In this document: piece after piece, positions 1 to 8,384 of the stretch
Numbering within the stretch: position 1 is the stretch's first letter
Layout of the letters: every line of letters starts with the position of its first letter
From: Thermodesulfovibrio sp. N1
GTDB taxonomy: Bacteria > Nitrospirota > Thermodesulfovibrionia > Thermodesulfovibrionales > Thermodesulfovibrionaceae
NCBI RefSeq assembly: GCF_001707915.1
Contig: NZ_MAVV01000004.1
Coordinates: 1 to 62,513, forward strand
Direction of reading: 5' to 3'
DNA length: 62,513 nucleotides
Made by a program: the position numbers and the translations under genes
The notes under the pieces: generated by a model
Told to the model about the DNA's origin: nothing
The model's database searches: none
The model's input: the letters and a program-made list of their open reading frames with translations, nothing else

Positions 1-1
1 A

Positions 2-121
2 AGTAATATTATTTTAAGTATAATAGATAAAGGTCTTGCTAATGGATTTCATATAATGGCAATATCAAAGGTTGAAGAAGTGAAAAATTTATTAAATTAT
101 ATTAAAATTAAAAAGATATAA
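2..121 (+). CDS. C-terminal fragment of an unidentified protein
   Basis: An open frame enters from the left edge and ends at a TAA at 119-121, giving 39 residues. The fragment ends in a lysine-rich tail and has no motif I recognise. It stops 3 nt before the ATG of the PilB/GspE-like ATPase, so it is probably the preceding gene of the same operon. It could belong to a pilus/secretion gene or to an unrelated one. The frame is open throughout and the spacing is operon-like, but the product cannot be named. Confidence 0.55.
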   Translation, partial: SNIILSIIDKGLANGFHIMAISKVEEVKNLLNYIKIKKI

Positions 122-124
122 GTT

Positions 125-1837
125 ATGGGCATTGTTGGTGCAACATCACTTGGGCAGTACTTAGTTAAAAAGGGAGTTATTACAGAAGAACAGCTCCTGC
201 AGGCTGTTAGAGTTCAAAAAATAGAAGGAATCAAAATTGGCTCTGCATTGATGAAATTGGGATACATTAATGAAGAGCAACTCTTTAACTCCCTAAGTGA
301 AATTTATGGGTATCCTTTAATTAATATTTTAAAAATTGATAAAGATCCTCAGGTTATTAAATTGATCCCCCAAGAAATTATGAAAAAATATAAAGTAGTT
401 CCTTTTGGAAAAGAAAGTAGCACAGTAAAGGTAGCAATTTGCGATCCATCAAATACAACAATAGACTATGTAAAATTCCTTCTTACTGGTTTTAATTTGG
501 ATATATATCTTACCAAATACTCAGATATGATGCAGTATTTAAATGAGGCAGACAAAAAATCAGCAGAAGAAGAGAAAAAATCAGATAATTTCAATGAGCT
601 AATTGAAAGTGCTGTTATAGACATGACAGCTATTGATGAATCAGAAACAAAAGAAGAAGAAACTATTAAAGTAGATGCACCTATAATAAAACTTGCCAAT
701 AAAATTATTTTTGACGCAATAAAAATGAAGGCAAGTGATATTCATATTGAACCCCACGAAAAAGGAGTAACAGTAAGATATAGAATTGATGGAGTTTTAC
801 ATAATATTTTGAATTTACCACTTCAAATTAAAAGTGCTTTGACAACACGATTCAAAATAATGTCTCATCTTGATATTTCAGAGAGAAGACTCCCCCAAGA
901 TGGCAGGATAAAAGCAACAATTTCAGGAAAAGAAGTTGATTTCAGAGTATCTACTTTACCAATAATTCATGGAGAAAAGGTTGTCTTAAGGATTCTTGAG
1001 AAAGGTTCTTTACAACTTGATTTAACAAAATTAGGATTTGAGGAAATTTCCTTACAGTTTTTCTTAGATGCCTTAGAAAAACCCTATGGAATGATATTAG
1101 TAACTGGTCCAACTGGTTCAGGCAAAACCACAACCCTTTATTCTGCTTTAATGAGACTTAACAAACCTGAAGTAAATATAATGACTGTTGAAGACCCAGT
1201 TGAATATAGCTTTCAGGGAATAAATCAGGTTCATGTAAAAGAAGAAATTGGATTAACTTTTGCAGCTGCCTTAAGATCCTTTTTAAGACAAGATCCAGAT
1301 ATAATTATGGTCGGTGAAATAAGAGATTTTGAAACAGCTGAAATTGCTGTTAAAGCTGCTTTAACAGGACATCTTGTATTAAGCACTCTTCATACAAATG
1401 ATGCTCCAAGTACAATTACAAGGTTGATAAATATGGGTATAGAACCATTTTTAATTTCATCCTCTGTTTTATTGGTTGTTGCCCAAAGACTTGTAAGAAA
1501 ACTTTGTCCCCACTGTAAAAGAGAAGAAACTGTTTCAAAGGAAACTCTGTTAAAATTAGGTTTTACAGAGGCAGAAATAGAAAATTTAAAAATATACGGG
1601 CCTGTTGGATGCTCAGAATGTAATCTTACAGGATACAAAGGTAGAATAGCTCTCTATGAAGTAATGCCAATAACTGATGAAATAAAAGAAATGATTCTGA
1701 CAGGAGCTACATCTTTAGATATAAAAAGGCAAGCTGTTAAAGAAGGAATGTTAACTCTAAGAAGAAGCGGACTTCATAAAATAATGCAAGGAATCACTTC
1801 TATTAAAGAAGTTCTGCGCGCTACTTTCGAGGATTAA
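125..1837 (+). CDS. pilB: Type IV pilus assembly / type II secretion ATPase (PilB/GspE family)
   Basis: This is a cytoplasmic hexameric ATPase that powers pilin polymerisation or type II secretion. The 570 residues comprise an N-terminal MshEN-type domain (about 1-150, with the LGxxLVxxGxIxxEQL pattern), an acidic linker, and a GspE motor domain. Visible motifs are Walker A GPTGSGKT at 328-335, an Asp box around MTVEDPVEY, Walker B IIMVGEIRD, a His box (STLHTND), and a C-terminal tetracysteine zinc motif (CPHC...CSEC). The length is normal for PilB/GspE. No strong Shine-Dalgarno is seen, and the start follows the upstream stop by 3 nt. The partner platform gene pilC lies far away at 49103-50317. 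PilB versus GspE cannot be settled without pilin or secretin neighbours. Confidence 0.93.
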   Translation: MGIVGATSLGQYLVKKGVITEEQLLQAVRVQKIEGIKIGSALMKLGYINEEQLFNSLSEIYGYPLINILKIDKDPQVIKLIPQEIMKKYKVVPFGKESSTVKVAICDPSNTTIDYVKFLLTGFNLDIYLTKYSDMMQYLNEADKKSAEEEKKSDNFNELIESAVIDMTAIDESETKEEETIKVDAPIIKLANKIIFDAIKMKASDIHIEPHEKGVTVRYRIDGVLHNILNLPLQIKSALTTRFKIMSHLDISERRLPQDGRIKATISGKEVDFRVSTLPIIHGEKVVLRILEKGSLQLDLTKLGFEEISLQFFLDALEKPYGMILVTGPTGSGKTTTLYSALMRLNKPEVNIMTVEDPVEYSFQGINQVHVKEEIGLTFAAALRSFLRQDPDIIMVGEIRDFETAEIAVKAALTGHLVLSTLHTNDAPSTITRLINMGIEPFLISSSVLLVVAQRLVRKLCPHCKREETVSKETLLKLGFTEAEIENLKIYGPVGCSECNLTGYKGRIALYEVMPITDEIKEMILTGATSLDIKRQAVKEGMLTLRRSGLHKIMQGITSIKEVLRATFED

Positions 1838-3412
1838 ATGTCTGAAGACATATACACTGACTATCTTATAATCGGCAGTGGTGTAGCCGGTTTAAGAGCA
1901 GCAATTGAACTTTCAAAAAGAGGGAATGTTTTAGTTGTAACTAAGGATTTACCTACAGAAAGCAGTACAGAGTATGCTCAAGGAGGTATCGCAGTTGCCC
2001 TCAGTGATGAAGATGAAATAAGTATCCATTATGAAGATACAATAAAGGCAGGAGACGGACTTTGTAATGAAGAAGCTGTAAAAATTCTTGTAACTGAAGG
2101 ACCTGAACGTATCATTGAATTAATAAATTGGGGAGCAGAATTTGATAAAGAAGGCTCAAGACTTGCATTCACATTAGAAGGAGCTCATTCACGAAAAAGA
2201 ATACTTCATGCCCATGGTGATTCAACTGGCAGAGAAATTGAAAGGGTTTTAATAAATAAAGTTTCTACCTTAGAAAATGTGAAAAAAGCTTCCTTTACAA
2301 TGGCATTAGATTTAATTATAGAAGATGATCAGTGTTTTGGAGCTTGTCTATTAAAGGATTTTAAAATAATCAGATGTTTTGCTAAAGCCACATTGCTTGC
2401 AACAGGTGGTGCCGGACAAGTCTATTCAAGAACAACAAATCCAAGAGTCATTACAGGTGATGGGATGGCAATGGCTTTTCGGGCGGGTGCATATCTGAAG
2501 GATATGGAATTCGTTCAATTTCATCCAACCGCTCTTTATAAAAAAGGTGCTCCCAATTTTTTACTTAGTGAAGCTATGAGAGGTGAGGGAGCTATTTTAA
2601 GAAATATTCTCGGAGAAACATTTATGGAAAATTATCATCCCCTCAAAGAATTAGCTCCAAGAGATATAGTATCAAGGGCTATAATTTCTGAAATGGTAAG
2701 AACAAACAGCCCTTATGTTTACTTAGATATAACCCATCTGGATAGTGATTTTATAAAAAAAAGATTTCCAACTATATATTCAACATGTTTGAATTATGAT
2801 TTAGACATAACTAATCAGCTAATTCCTGTGTCTCCTGCTGCCCATTATATCATGGGTGGTGTAGAAACAGATATTGATGGAGCAACTAATATAAAAGGTT
2901 TGTTTTCAGCTGGTGAAGTAGCATGCACAGGCGTTCATGGAGCAAACAGATTAGCAAGTAATAGTTTACTTGAAGGACTTGTCTATGGTTATAGATCAGC
3001 CTATGGAGCAATAAAATATGTAGAAGGATTTGAAAAATTTAATTTTTTAAAGGATACTAAAATCAAAGGTAAACCAGATTATATTAACTCAGCAGAAATG
3101 TTAAGTATAAAAAATACTCTGAAGGAGACAATGTGGGAAAAAGTTGGAGTTATAAGGTGTGCTGAATCTTTACAAATAGCAAAATCCATCATAAATTCTC
3201 TATATGAAAGATTTGCAAATTCTTTATTTTTTGACCCTTTATCAATAGAAATTAAAAATATGATAACAGTAGGTTTGATAATTACAGAATCTGCTCTTGC
3301 AAGAAAAAATAGTGTTGGAGCCCATTTTAGAACAGACTATAAAGAAAAATTTCCAAACTGGCAAAGACATATAAGAGTAAGAAATATAAATGAAAGAGTC
3401 GAAGTTTTTTAA
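1838..3412 (+). CDS. nadB: L-aspartate oxidase
   Basis: This FAD flavoenzyme oxidises L-aspartate to iminoaspartate, the first step of de novo NAD synthesis with NadA. The 524 residues show an N-terminal dinucleotide-binding motif GSGVAG at 13-18, the family TEYAQGGIA segment, an HSRKRILHAHGD active-site region, and the FHPTAL substrate-loop signature. It belongs to the succinate dehydrogenase/fumarate reductase flavoprotein superfamily, but it lacks the covalent-FAD His context and has the shorter NadB C-terminus. Its ATG directly follows the pilB stop codon (0 nt gap), so the two are co-transcribed. nadA and nadC are not in the window. In an anaerobe the electron acceptor would be fumarate rather than oxygen (inference from the family). 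Confidence 0.92.
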   Translation: MSEDIYTDYLIIGSGVAGLRAAIELSKRGNVLVVTKDLPTESSTEYAQGGIAVALSDEDEISIHYEDTIKAGDGLCNEEAVKILVTEGPERIIELINWGAEFDKEGSRLAFTLEGAHSRKRILHAHGDSTGREIERVLINKVSTLENVKKASFTMALDLIIEDDQCFGACLLKDFKIIRCFAKATLLATGGAGQVYSRTTNPRVITGDGMAMAFRAGAYLKDMEFVQFHPTALYKKGAPNFLLSEAMRGEGAILRNILGETFMENYHPLKELAPRDIVSRAIISEMVRTNSPYVYLDITHLDSDFIKKRFPTIYSTCLNYDLDITNQLIPVSPAAHYIMGGVETDIDGATNIKGLFSAGEVACTGVHGANRLASNSLLEGLVYGYRSAYGAIKYVEGFEKFNFLKDTKIKGKPDYINSAEMLSIKNTLKETMWEKVGVIRCAESLQIAKSIINSLYERFANSLFFDPLSIEIKNMITVGLIITESALARKNSVGAHFRTDYKEKFPNWQRHIRVRNINERVEVF

Positions 3413-3432
3413 TCTATAAAGAGAGGATTTTT

Positions 3433-4851
3433 ATGCGTCGAGCAAAGATAGTTTGTACAATTGGACCATCATCTGAACAAAGAGAAACTATCAGACAAAT
3501 GATATTATCTGGAATGGATGTAGCAAGATTAAATTTTTCGCACGGAAATCACGATTGGTTTAGAAAAATAGTCAAAATCATTCGTGAGGAATCTGAAAAA
3601 TTAGGCAAAGCAGTAAGTATTATCCAGGATTTACAAGGTATAAAAATAAGAATTGGTGAGGTACAAAATGGTGAGGTAATATTAACAGAAGGGCAAACAA
3701 TTGAAATATTTCCTGGAAATCAATTATCTAATGAAAAAAAGCTCTATATTTCATATCCTTCCCTAATAGAAGATGTAAAAGCAGAAGAAGAAATTCTTAT
3801 AGATGACGGACTTCTTAGGATAAAAATAATTGAAAAACTATCAGATAGATTAATAGGAGTTGTTGTTGAAGGTGGAGTACTAAAATCTAAAAAAGGAGTA
3901 AATCTCCCTTTTACAAGAACAACAGTAAGCTCTTTTACAGAAAAAGATCAGGCGGATCTATTATTAGGGATTGAAATAGATGTAGACTATATTGCAATCT
4001 CTTTTGTAAGAAATAGACATGATATAGAAAAAATCAAAAAATGGGCTAAGGAAAAAAATATACTACTTCCTTCGATTATATCTAAAATTGAAAAAAGAGA
4101 AGCCCTGAAAAACATAGAAGAGATTTTAGAATTAAGTGATGGCATCATGGTTGCCAGAGGTGATCTTGGCGTTGAACTATCACCTGAGGAGGTTCCAGTA
4201 TATCAAAAAATGTTAATTGAATTGGCAAATCAAAAAAAGAAGATTGTAATAACTGCTACACAAATGCTTGAGTCAATGAAAGAACATTCAAGACCAACAA
4301 GGGCAGAAGCAAGTGATGTAGCAAATGCAGTTCTTGATGGTACTGATGCATTGATGCTTTCTGCCGAGACAACAGTTGGTAAATATCCAGTTGAAGCAGT
4401 TAGAACAATGGATTCAATTATTAGATTTACAGAGGAAAGATTAGGAGAAAAAATCCTTCCATCTTTTAAAGTAAGTAACTATTTTCCTGAAGCAATTGCA
4501 TCAGGTGCTGTAAGAGTAGCACAAGATATAAATGCTAAAGCAATTGTTGTATTTTCTCATTCTGGATTCGCAGCATTACTTATATCAAAATTAAGACCTA
4601 AAATGCCTATTGTTGCCTTTACTCCTGATTATAAAGTTTATAGGAAACTTTCATTACTATGGGCAGTTATACCTATGCACATACCACAAAATATTGATTT
4701 TATTGATAATGCTTTTTTAAGGGAAACAGAAAAACAATTGAAAAGTTTAAATCTCGCAATGGATGGTGACGCCGTTGTTTTTGTAGCAAGTTCTCCCTTT
4801 ATGGGAAATAAAAATGTCATAAGACTTCATAGAATTGGTGATTCTCTATAA
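3433..4851 (+). CDS. pyk: Pyruvate kinase
   Basis: This glycolytic enzyme converts phosphoenolpyruvate and ADP to pyruvate and ATP. The 472-residue protein has the N-terminal AKIVCTIGP start, the substrate-binding RLNFSHG segment (about 33-39), the pyruvate kinase signature around the catalytic lysine (SKIEKREAL, about 217-225), the MVARGDLGVE metal-binding strand, and TATQMLESM. A C-terminal PK_C regulatory domain follows. There is no extra PEP-utiliser domain, so it is the standard bacterial length. The start is preceded by GAGAGGA with a 20 nt gap from nadB, so it is likely part of the pilB-nadB-pyk transcript. Its stop overlaps the stop of the convergent LysR gene by 6 nt. Confidence 0.95.
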   Translation: MRRAKIVCTIGPSSEQRETIRQMILSGMDVARLNFSHGNHDWFRKIVKIIREESEKLGKAVSIIQDLQGIKIRIGEVQNGEVILTEGQTIEIFPGNQLSNEKKLYISYPSLIEDVKAEEEILIDDGLLRIKIIEKLSDRLIGVVVEGGVLKSKKGVNLPFTRTTVSSFTEKDQADLLLGIEIDVDYIAISFVRNRHDIEKIKKWAKEKNILLPSIISKIEKREALKNIEEILELSDGIMVARGDLGVELSPEEVPVYQKMLIELANQKKKIVITATQMLESMKEHSRPTRAEASDVANAVLDGTDALMLSAETTVGKYPVEAVRTMDSIIRFTEERLGEKILPSFKVSNYFPEAIASGAVRVAQDINAKAIVVFSHSGFAALLISKLRPKMPIVAFTPDYKVYRKLSLLWAVIPMHIPQNIDFIDNAFLRETEKQLKSLNLAMDGDAVVFVASSPFMGNKNVIRLHRIGDSL

Positions 4852-5754
4852 AAGCATATCATTATAAGGATAATTTTTAATATAAGTTATAAACTCCTCT
4901 ACAGCAGGTGAAAGAATTGAATTTTTAGGCAATACAATATAAAAATCTCTTTTGATTTTTCCCTCTTTAAGTTTTAAAATCTTCAAATTACCACAGGAAA
5001 CCTCTTTTCTAATTGCCCATTTAGAAACAATAGAAAGCCCCATTCCTCTTTCCACAGCTTCTTTAATTGAACCTGTTGAACCTAATATAAGAGCAATATG
5101 AAGGTCTGAAATACTTAATCCATGTTCAGCAAGAAATCTCTCTATTATTACTCTTGTACTTGATCCTTCTTCTCTTATTACAAAGGGCTCCTTTACAACA
5201 TCATATATTGATACTGACTTTTGATTACATAAAGGATGATCAGCAGAACAAATTACGCACAATTCATCGGATATAATAGATTCAACAGAAAATTTACTTT
5301 TTCCCGGCATCTCCGAAATTATTCCAAAATCAATCATGCTTGAATTTAGCATTTCCAAAATTTTTTTTGCATTTCCAATTGATACACTTACTCTAATCTT
5401 TGGATGTCTTTTTTTGAAATCTACAGCCACCGCAGGCAGAATATAATTTCCAACAGTTGTACCAGCTCCAATTTTTACACATCCTTTTATTAAACCAGTT
5501 ATTTTACTTATTTCCTTAGCAGCCTCAGCATATAAGGTTAAAATCTGCTTTGCATATTTATAAAGTATTTCACCTGCTGGAGTAAGAGTGATGCTTCCTG
5601 AAGAACGATCAAACAATTTAGTTTCATATAATTCTTCAAGAGCCTGAATCTGAAGACTAACAGCAGGCTGCGTAAGATGAATAATCTCTGAAGTTTTAGA
5701 GAAACTCTTTGTTTCAGCTACTGTGCAAAATACCTTTAATTTATGATCTTCCAT
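4846..5754 (-). CDS. LysR-family transcriptional regulator
   Basis: This is a DNA-binding regulator with an N-terminal winged helix-turn-helix (residues about 4-62, with the LysR pattern FSKTSEIIHLTQPAVSLQIQ) and a C-terminal type 2 periplasmic-binding-fold sensor domain. I chose the ATG at 5754, giving 302 aa (MEDHKLKVF...), because LysR proteins begin there. The open frame extends 22 codons upstream with no family similarity. The sensor resembles the CysL/CbbR-like group (IGAGTTVGNYILP), but the effector cannot be deduced. It diverges from the CstR-like gene at 5874 across a 119 bp shared region and may regulate that promoter or its own. The 3' end overlaps pyk tail-to-tail. Confidence 0.88.
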   Translation of the reverse strand: MEDHKLKVFCTVAETKSFSKTSEIIHLTQPAVSLQIQALEELYETKLFDRSSGSITLTPAGEILYKYAKQILTLYAEAAKEISKITGLIKGCVKIGAGTTVGNYILPAVAVDFKKRHPKIRVSVSIGNAKKILEMLNSSMIDFGIISEMPGKSKFSVESIISDELCVICSADHPLCNQKSVSIYDVVKEPFVIREEGSSTRVIIERFLAEHGLSISDLHIALILGSTGSIKEAVERGMGLSIVSKWAIRKEVSCGNLKILKLKEGKIKRDFYIVLPKNSILSPAVEEFITYIKNYPYNDMLL

Positions 5755-5813
5755 TAGCAAATTTATTTTAGCATAAAAATTTTTAATAGGCAAGATAAAG
5801 TATACCTTAATAC

Positions 5814-5873
5814 TTGACAAGTATAATACTATTTATTTTATTATAAAATAAACTTATAGGGGGGTTAGGTATA
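5814..5873 (+). promoter_or_regulatory. Promoter/operator region of the CstR-like gene, with a G6 tract
   Basis: Seen directly: TTGACA at 5814-5819, an 11 nt palindrome AGTAT-A-ATACT at 5820-5830, a 9 bp inverted repeat (5832-5840 with 5844-5852), and a run of six G just before TTAGGTATA and the ATG at 5874. CsoR/RcnR/CstR-family proteins commonly bind G-tract operators in their own promoters. The G run could also serve as the ribosome-binding site. The best -10 candidate (TATTAT, 5839-5844) has a 19 nt spacer, so promoter assignment is tentative. Confidence 0.4.
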
Positions 5874-6137
5874 ATGGAAAAAGATAAAACCAAACTTATC
5901 CAAAGATTAAGAAGAATTGAAGGACAGATTAGAGGACTGCAAAGGATGATTGAAAGTGGAAGAGCCTGTGAAGAAATTATAACTCAGTTTGCTTCAATTA
6001 ATGGAGCTTTAAAAGGAGCAGGATTTTTAATTGTAATGTATTATCTAAATGACTGTTTAACACGTAAAGCAGATTCTGTAGAAAACCTTGAAAAGGAAAT
6101 TGAAAAGGTTATAAAAACTTATATATCTTCAATGTAA
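5874..6137 (+). CDS. CsoR/RcnR-family repressor, CstR-like (dithiol, persulfide-sensing type)
   Basis: This 87-residue all-helical repressor belongs to the DUF156 (CsoR/RcnR/FrmR/CstR) family, recognisable by RLRRIEGQIRGLQRMI and the two-helix core. Only two sensing residues are present: Cys32 and Cys61, 29 residues apart, the same spacing as the two Cys of copper-sensing CsoR. The position of the copper-ligand His (four before the second Cys) is Tyr57. A Cys pair without that His is the signature of CstR, which senses persulfide/sulfane sulfur through di- to tetrasulfide bridges. The assignment as a sulfur rather than copper sensor is therefore inferred from residues. It heads a run with an FmdB protein, a ferredoxin and a cytochrome b. 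Confidence 0.85.
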   Translation: MEKDKTKLIQRLRRIEGQIRGLQRMIESGRACEEIITQFASINGALKGAGFLIVMYYLNDCLTRKADSVENLEKEIEKVIKTYISSM

Positions 6138-6150
6138 GGAGGGTTAAAAT

Positions 6151-6333
6151 ATGCCACTGTATGAGTATAAGTGTAAACAGTGTAATATAACTTTTCAGGT
6201 TTTGAAATCAGTGAACAAAAGAGATGAACCTGAAAAATGTCCAAACTGCGGAAGCAATCAAACATATCGATTAGTTTCTTCATTTATAACTAATACTGTG
6301 AGTTGCGATTCCTTTAATTACGCAGGTAGTTGA
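6151..6333 (+). CDS. FmdB-type small zinc ribbon protein
   Basis: This 60-residue protein begins MPLYEYKCKQC, the hallmark of the FmdB/CxxC_CXXC_SSSS putative regulatory family. Two CxxC pairs (CKQC at 8-11 and CPNC around 30-33) would bind one zinc or similar metal. FmdB was named for proximity to formylmethanofuran/formamidase genes, and a molecular function has not been firmly shown. A strong AAGGAGGG site precedes the ATG. It lies 13 nt after the CstR-like gene and about 40 nt before the ferredoxin gene, so the three are probably co-transcribed. Family assignment is secure; the role is unknown. Confidence 0.85.
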   Translation: MPLYEYKCKQCNITFQVLKSVNKRDEPEKCPNCGSNQTYRLVSSFITNTVSCDSFNYAGS

Positions 6334-6371
6334 AAAATAAGATAATCGGCAGTTTGCCGAAGGAGGTAAAA

Positions 6372-7349
6372 ATGAAGCTATCACGAAGAGGATTTTTGGC
6401 TTTTTCTGGAGCAGTTTGTGGTTCCCTTATTTTAGGAAATGATGTTGAAGCTAAAGAAGGCAAATATGCTGTGCTTGTAGACCTTACAAAATGTGATGGA
6501 TGCAAGTACGAACCTGTTCCAAGATGTGTAAAAGCCTGTAGACAGTACAATCAAAATAGATTTCCAGAACCCCAAAAACCAATTCAACCTTACTGGCCAA
6601 GAAAAACCTATGAAGACTGGTCTGACAAAAGAGAAAAACTTGATACACTCACTCCCTATAACTGGATTTTTGTTCAGAAGGTAAATATTGATGGACAGGA
6701 GATTAATATTCCAAGAAGATGTATGCATTGTGATAATCCACCATGTGTTAGAGGGTGTCCTTTTGGAGCATTGACAAAGCAACCTGAGGGAAACTCTGTT
6801 ATTAATGATAAACTCTGCTTTGGTGGAGCAAAATGCAGAGATGTCTGCCCATGGCATATTCCACAAAGACAAGCCGGAGTTGGAATATATTTACAGATTC
6901 TTCCTAAATATGCAGGTGGTGGCGTTATGTATAAATGCGATCTATGTAAAGATAAAATTAAAAAAGGTGAAGAACCAGCCTGTGTGATTGCTTGCAAGGA
7001 AAGACTCGGACAGCAGGCAGTTTTTACCTTTGGTGAAAGAAAAACTATTTATGAATTGGCTTATAAAAAAGTCAAAGAAGAAGGGCTTTACATTTATGGA
7101 GACAAACAAAACGGAGGAACTTCAACACTTTATCTTTCAAAAATCCCCTTTGAAAAAATAGAAAAGGCTTTAAAAGAAAAGAAAGAAAGATTTCAGATGT
7201 CTGTAAATGTAGAAAATAAAATAGAGTCAAAATTTAATTCTATTGGTAAAATTGTTTTATCTTCAGGAATTATTTCAATGATTGGAGCAGTAATAGGAGC
7301 TCTTTCTTCTAATAAAACAAAAAAGGAGGATGAGACAGATGAAAAATAA
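6372..7349 (+). CDS. Tat-exported four-[4Fe-4S] electron-transfer subunit (FdnH/HybA-like)
   Basis: This is the iron-sulfur electron-wire subunit of a membrane oxidoreductase facing the periplasm. I chose the ATG at 6372 (325 aa) because AGGAGG sits at 6361-6366 and the protein then starts with a twin-arginine signal (SRRGFL at 4-9). The longer frame from 6330 has no ribosome site. Four Cys groups follow: CxxC...CxxxC, CMHCDNPPCVRGC, CFGGAKCRDVCP and CDLC...CVIAC, as in FdnH. A hydrophobic helix near the C-terminus (VLSSGIISMIGAVIGAL) anchors it to the membrane. The 3' end overlaps the cytochrome b gene. No molybdopterin catalytic subunit is adjacent, so the electron donor is unknown. Confidence 0.88.
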   Translation: MKLSRRGFLAFSGAVCGSLILGNDVEAKEGKYAVLVDLTKCDGCKYEPVPRCVKACRQYNQNRFPEPQKPIQPYWPRKTYEDWSDKREKLDTLTPYNWIFVQKVNIDGQEINIPRRCMHCDNPPCVRGCPFGALTKQPEGNSVINDKLCFGGAKCRDVCPWHIPQRQAGVGIYLQILPKYAGGGVMYKCDLCKDKIKKGEEPACVIACKERLGQQAVFTFGERKTIYELAYKKVKEEGLYIYGDKQNGGTSTLYLSKIPFEKIEKALKEKKERFQMSVNVENKIESKFNSIGKIVLSSGIISMIGAVIGALSSNKTKKEDETDEK

Positions 7350-7995
7350 AATAAAAAGACACACCCTTATTGAAATTATTGAACACTGGAGTATAGCTCT
7401 GTCAGGAATAGTATTACTTTTTACAGGACTTGGCTGTCTTCCCCTTTATAAAAGATATTACATAACCGAAATTCCTGGATTTGGATGGACTTCAGATTTT
7501 TACAATGTAACAATGGTTCATTATATTGCCTCTGTTGTTTTTGTAGCTGGAGTAATTTTCCATATTTTTTATCATGGATTAAGAAAGGATTTCGGACTGT
7601 TGCCTAAAAAAGGTGATTTATCTAAAAGTATTAAAGTTATTGCAGCAATGATTGGAATTGGGAAAGAACCTCCGTCAGATAAATATCTTCCTGAACAAAG
7701 AATTGCCTATGTTGGTATTGGGTTAATAATTTTAATTCTAACTGTTACAGGAATTATAAAAATACTCAAAAATCTTCAATGGATTGTTCTATCGCCAACT
7801 ATGGAATCAATCAATACGCTGATTCATACTCTCACAGGATTTTTATTTATGTTTGCCTTTATTGTGCATGTTGGAACAGTTCTTTTATTTAAATCAAATT
7901 GGCCACTTCTTAAAAGCATGTTTACAGGATGGATAGATGAAGAATATGTTAAACGTAGACATTCAATATGGTATGAAAAAATTAAGATGCATTAA
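7339..7995 (+). CDS. Cytochrome b subunit (formate dehydrogenase gamma / FdnI-like)
   Basis: This membrane diheme cytochrome b of the FdnI/cytochrome b561-like family would pass electrons between the periplasmic ferredoxin subunit and the quinone pool. Four hydrophobic segments are visible (about 10-30, 55-80, 120-140 and 155-185 of 218 residues), with conserved histidines in EIIEHW, MVHYIA, IFHIFYHG, NTLIHTLTG and FIVHVG. I prefer the ATG at 7339: AGGAGG at 7324-7329 directly abuts the alternative ATG at 7330 (0 nt) but lies 9 nt from 7339. It overlaps the end of the ferredoxin gene, implying translational coupling and a two-protein complex. Confidence 0.85.
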   Translation: MKNKIKRHTLIEIIEHWSIALSGIVLLFTGLGCLPLYKRYYITEIPGFGWTSDFYNVTMVHYIASVVFVAGVIFHIFYHGLRKDFGLLPKKGDLSKSIKVIAAMIGIGKEPPSDKYLPEQRIAYVGIGLIILILTVTGIIKILKNLQWIVLSPTMESINTLIHTLTGFLFMFAFIVHVGTVLLFKSNWPLLKSMFTGWIDEEYVKRRHSIWYEKIKMH

Positions 7996-8054
7996 TTTTA
8001 GGCAAAGAGCAATTTTTTCTGGTTTTATCGTAAGTTTCTCTGAAGATTAACAAA

Positions 8055-8080
8055 GTTTTTAACAAATTTTGTTTAAAAAC
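8055..8080. terminator. AT-rich hairpin between convergent genes
   Basis: GTTTTTAA (8055-8062) pairs with TTAAAAAC (8073-8080) around a 10 nt loop, in the 92 nt gap between the convergent cytochrome b and zinc-finger genes. It could act as a weak bidirectional terminator. The stem contains only A/T pairs apart from one G-C, so the call is tentative. Confidence 0.3.
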
Positions 8081-8087
8081 AGAAAAC

Positions 8088-8333
8088 CTAATAAATTTCA
8101 AGAAATTTCTTGCGTATGACCTCTCTGATTTTCTCATCAGAGGGGTCTGGTTCAGATAAAAACAACTCTATTAATCTTACTGAATTGTTTGAAAGGCAGT
8201 TTGGACATCTATCCTGTATATGAATTGTAAAACAATCCATGCAGAAAAGAGCTAATCTTAATGTTATAAAACATTTTCCAAATTTTTGTTTCAGTGTACA
8301 TTTTTCTTCAATTTCATATATTTTAGTTTCCAT
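8088..8333 (-). CDS. Small cysteine-rich hypothetical protein
   Basis: This 81-residue protein carries CMDC and CPNC pairs (residues about 31-46) plus two further Cys upstream, suggesting a zinc ribbon. The C-terminal third is acidic then basic (SEPDPSDEKIREVIRKKF). I do not recognise the family. TATAAT on the coding strand (8349-8344) would place the transcript start only a few nucleotides before the ATG, and there is no Shine-Dalgarno. It is convergent with the cytochrome b gene. The open frame and CxxC pairs support a real gene, but function is unknown. Confidence 0.6.
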   Translation of the reverse strand: METKIYEIEEKCTLKQKFGKCFITLRLALFCMDCFTIHIQDRCPNCLSNNSVRLIELFLSEPDPSDEKIREVIRKKFLEIY

Positions 8334-8384
8334 GCTTAATCCAATTATAATACAATTAGTTCTAAAATAGATACAGAAAAATTT

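Noticed and set aside
5755-5820. Longer N-terminus of the LysR regulator
   Set aside because: No similarity to LysR starts and no ribosome site; the HTH begins right after the ATG at 5754.
6432-6997. Minus-strand open frames across the ferredoxin gene
   Set aside because: They are shadows of the strongly conserved plus-strand Cys-cluster gene and show no family similarity.
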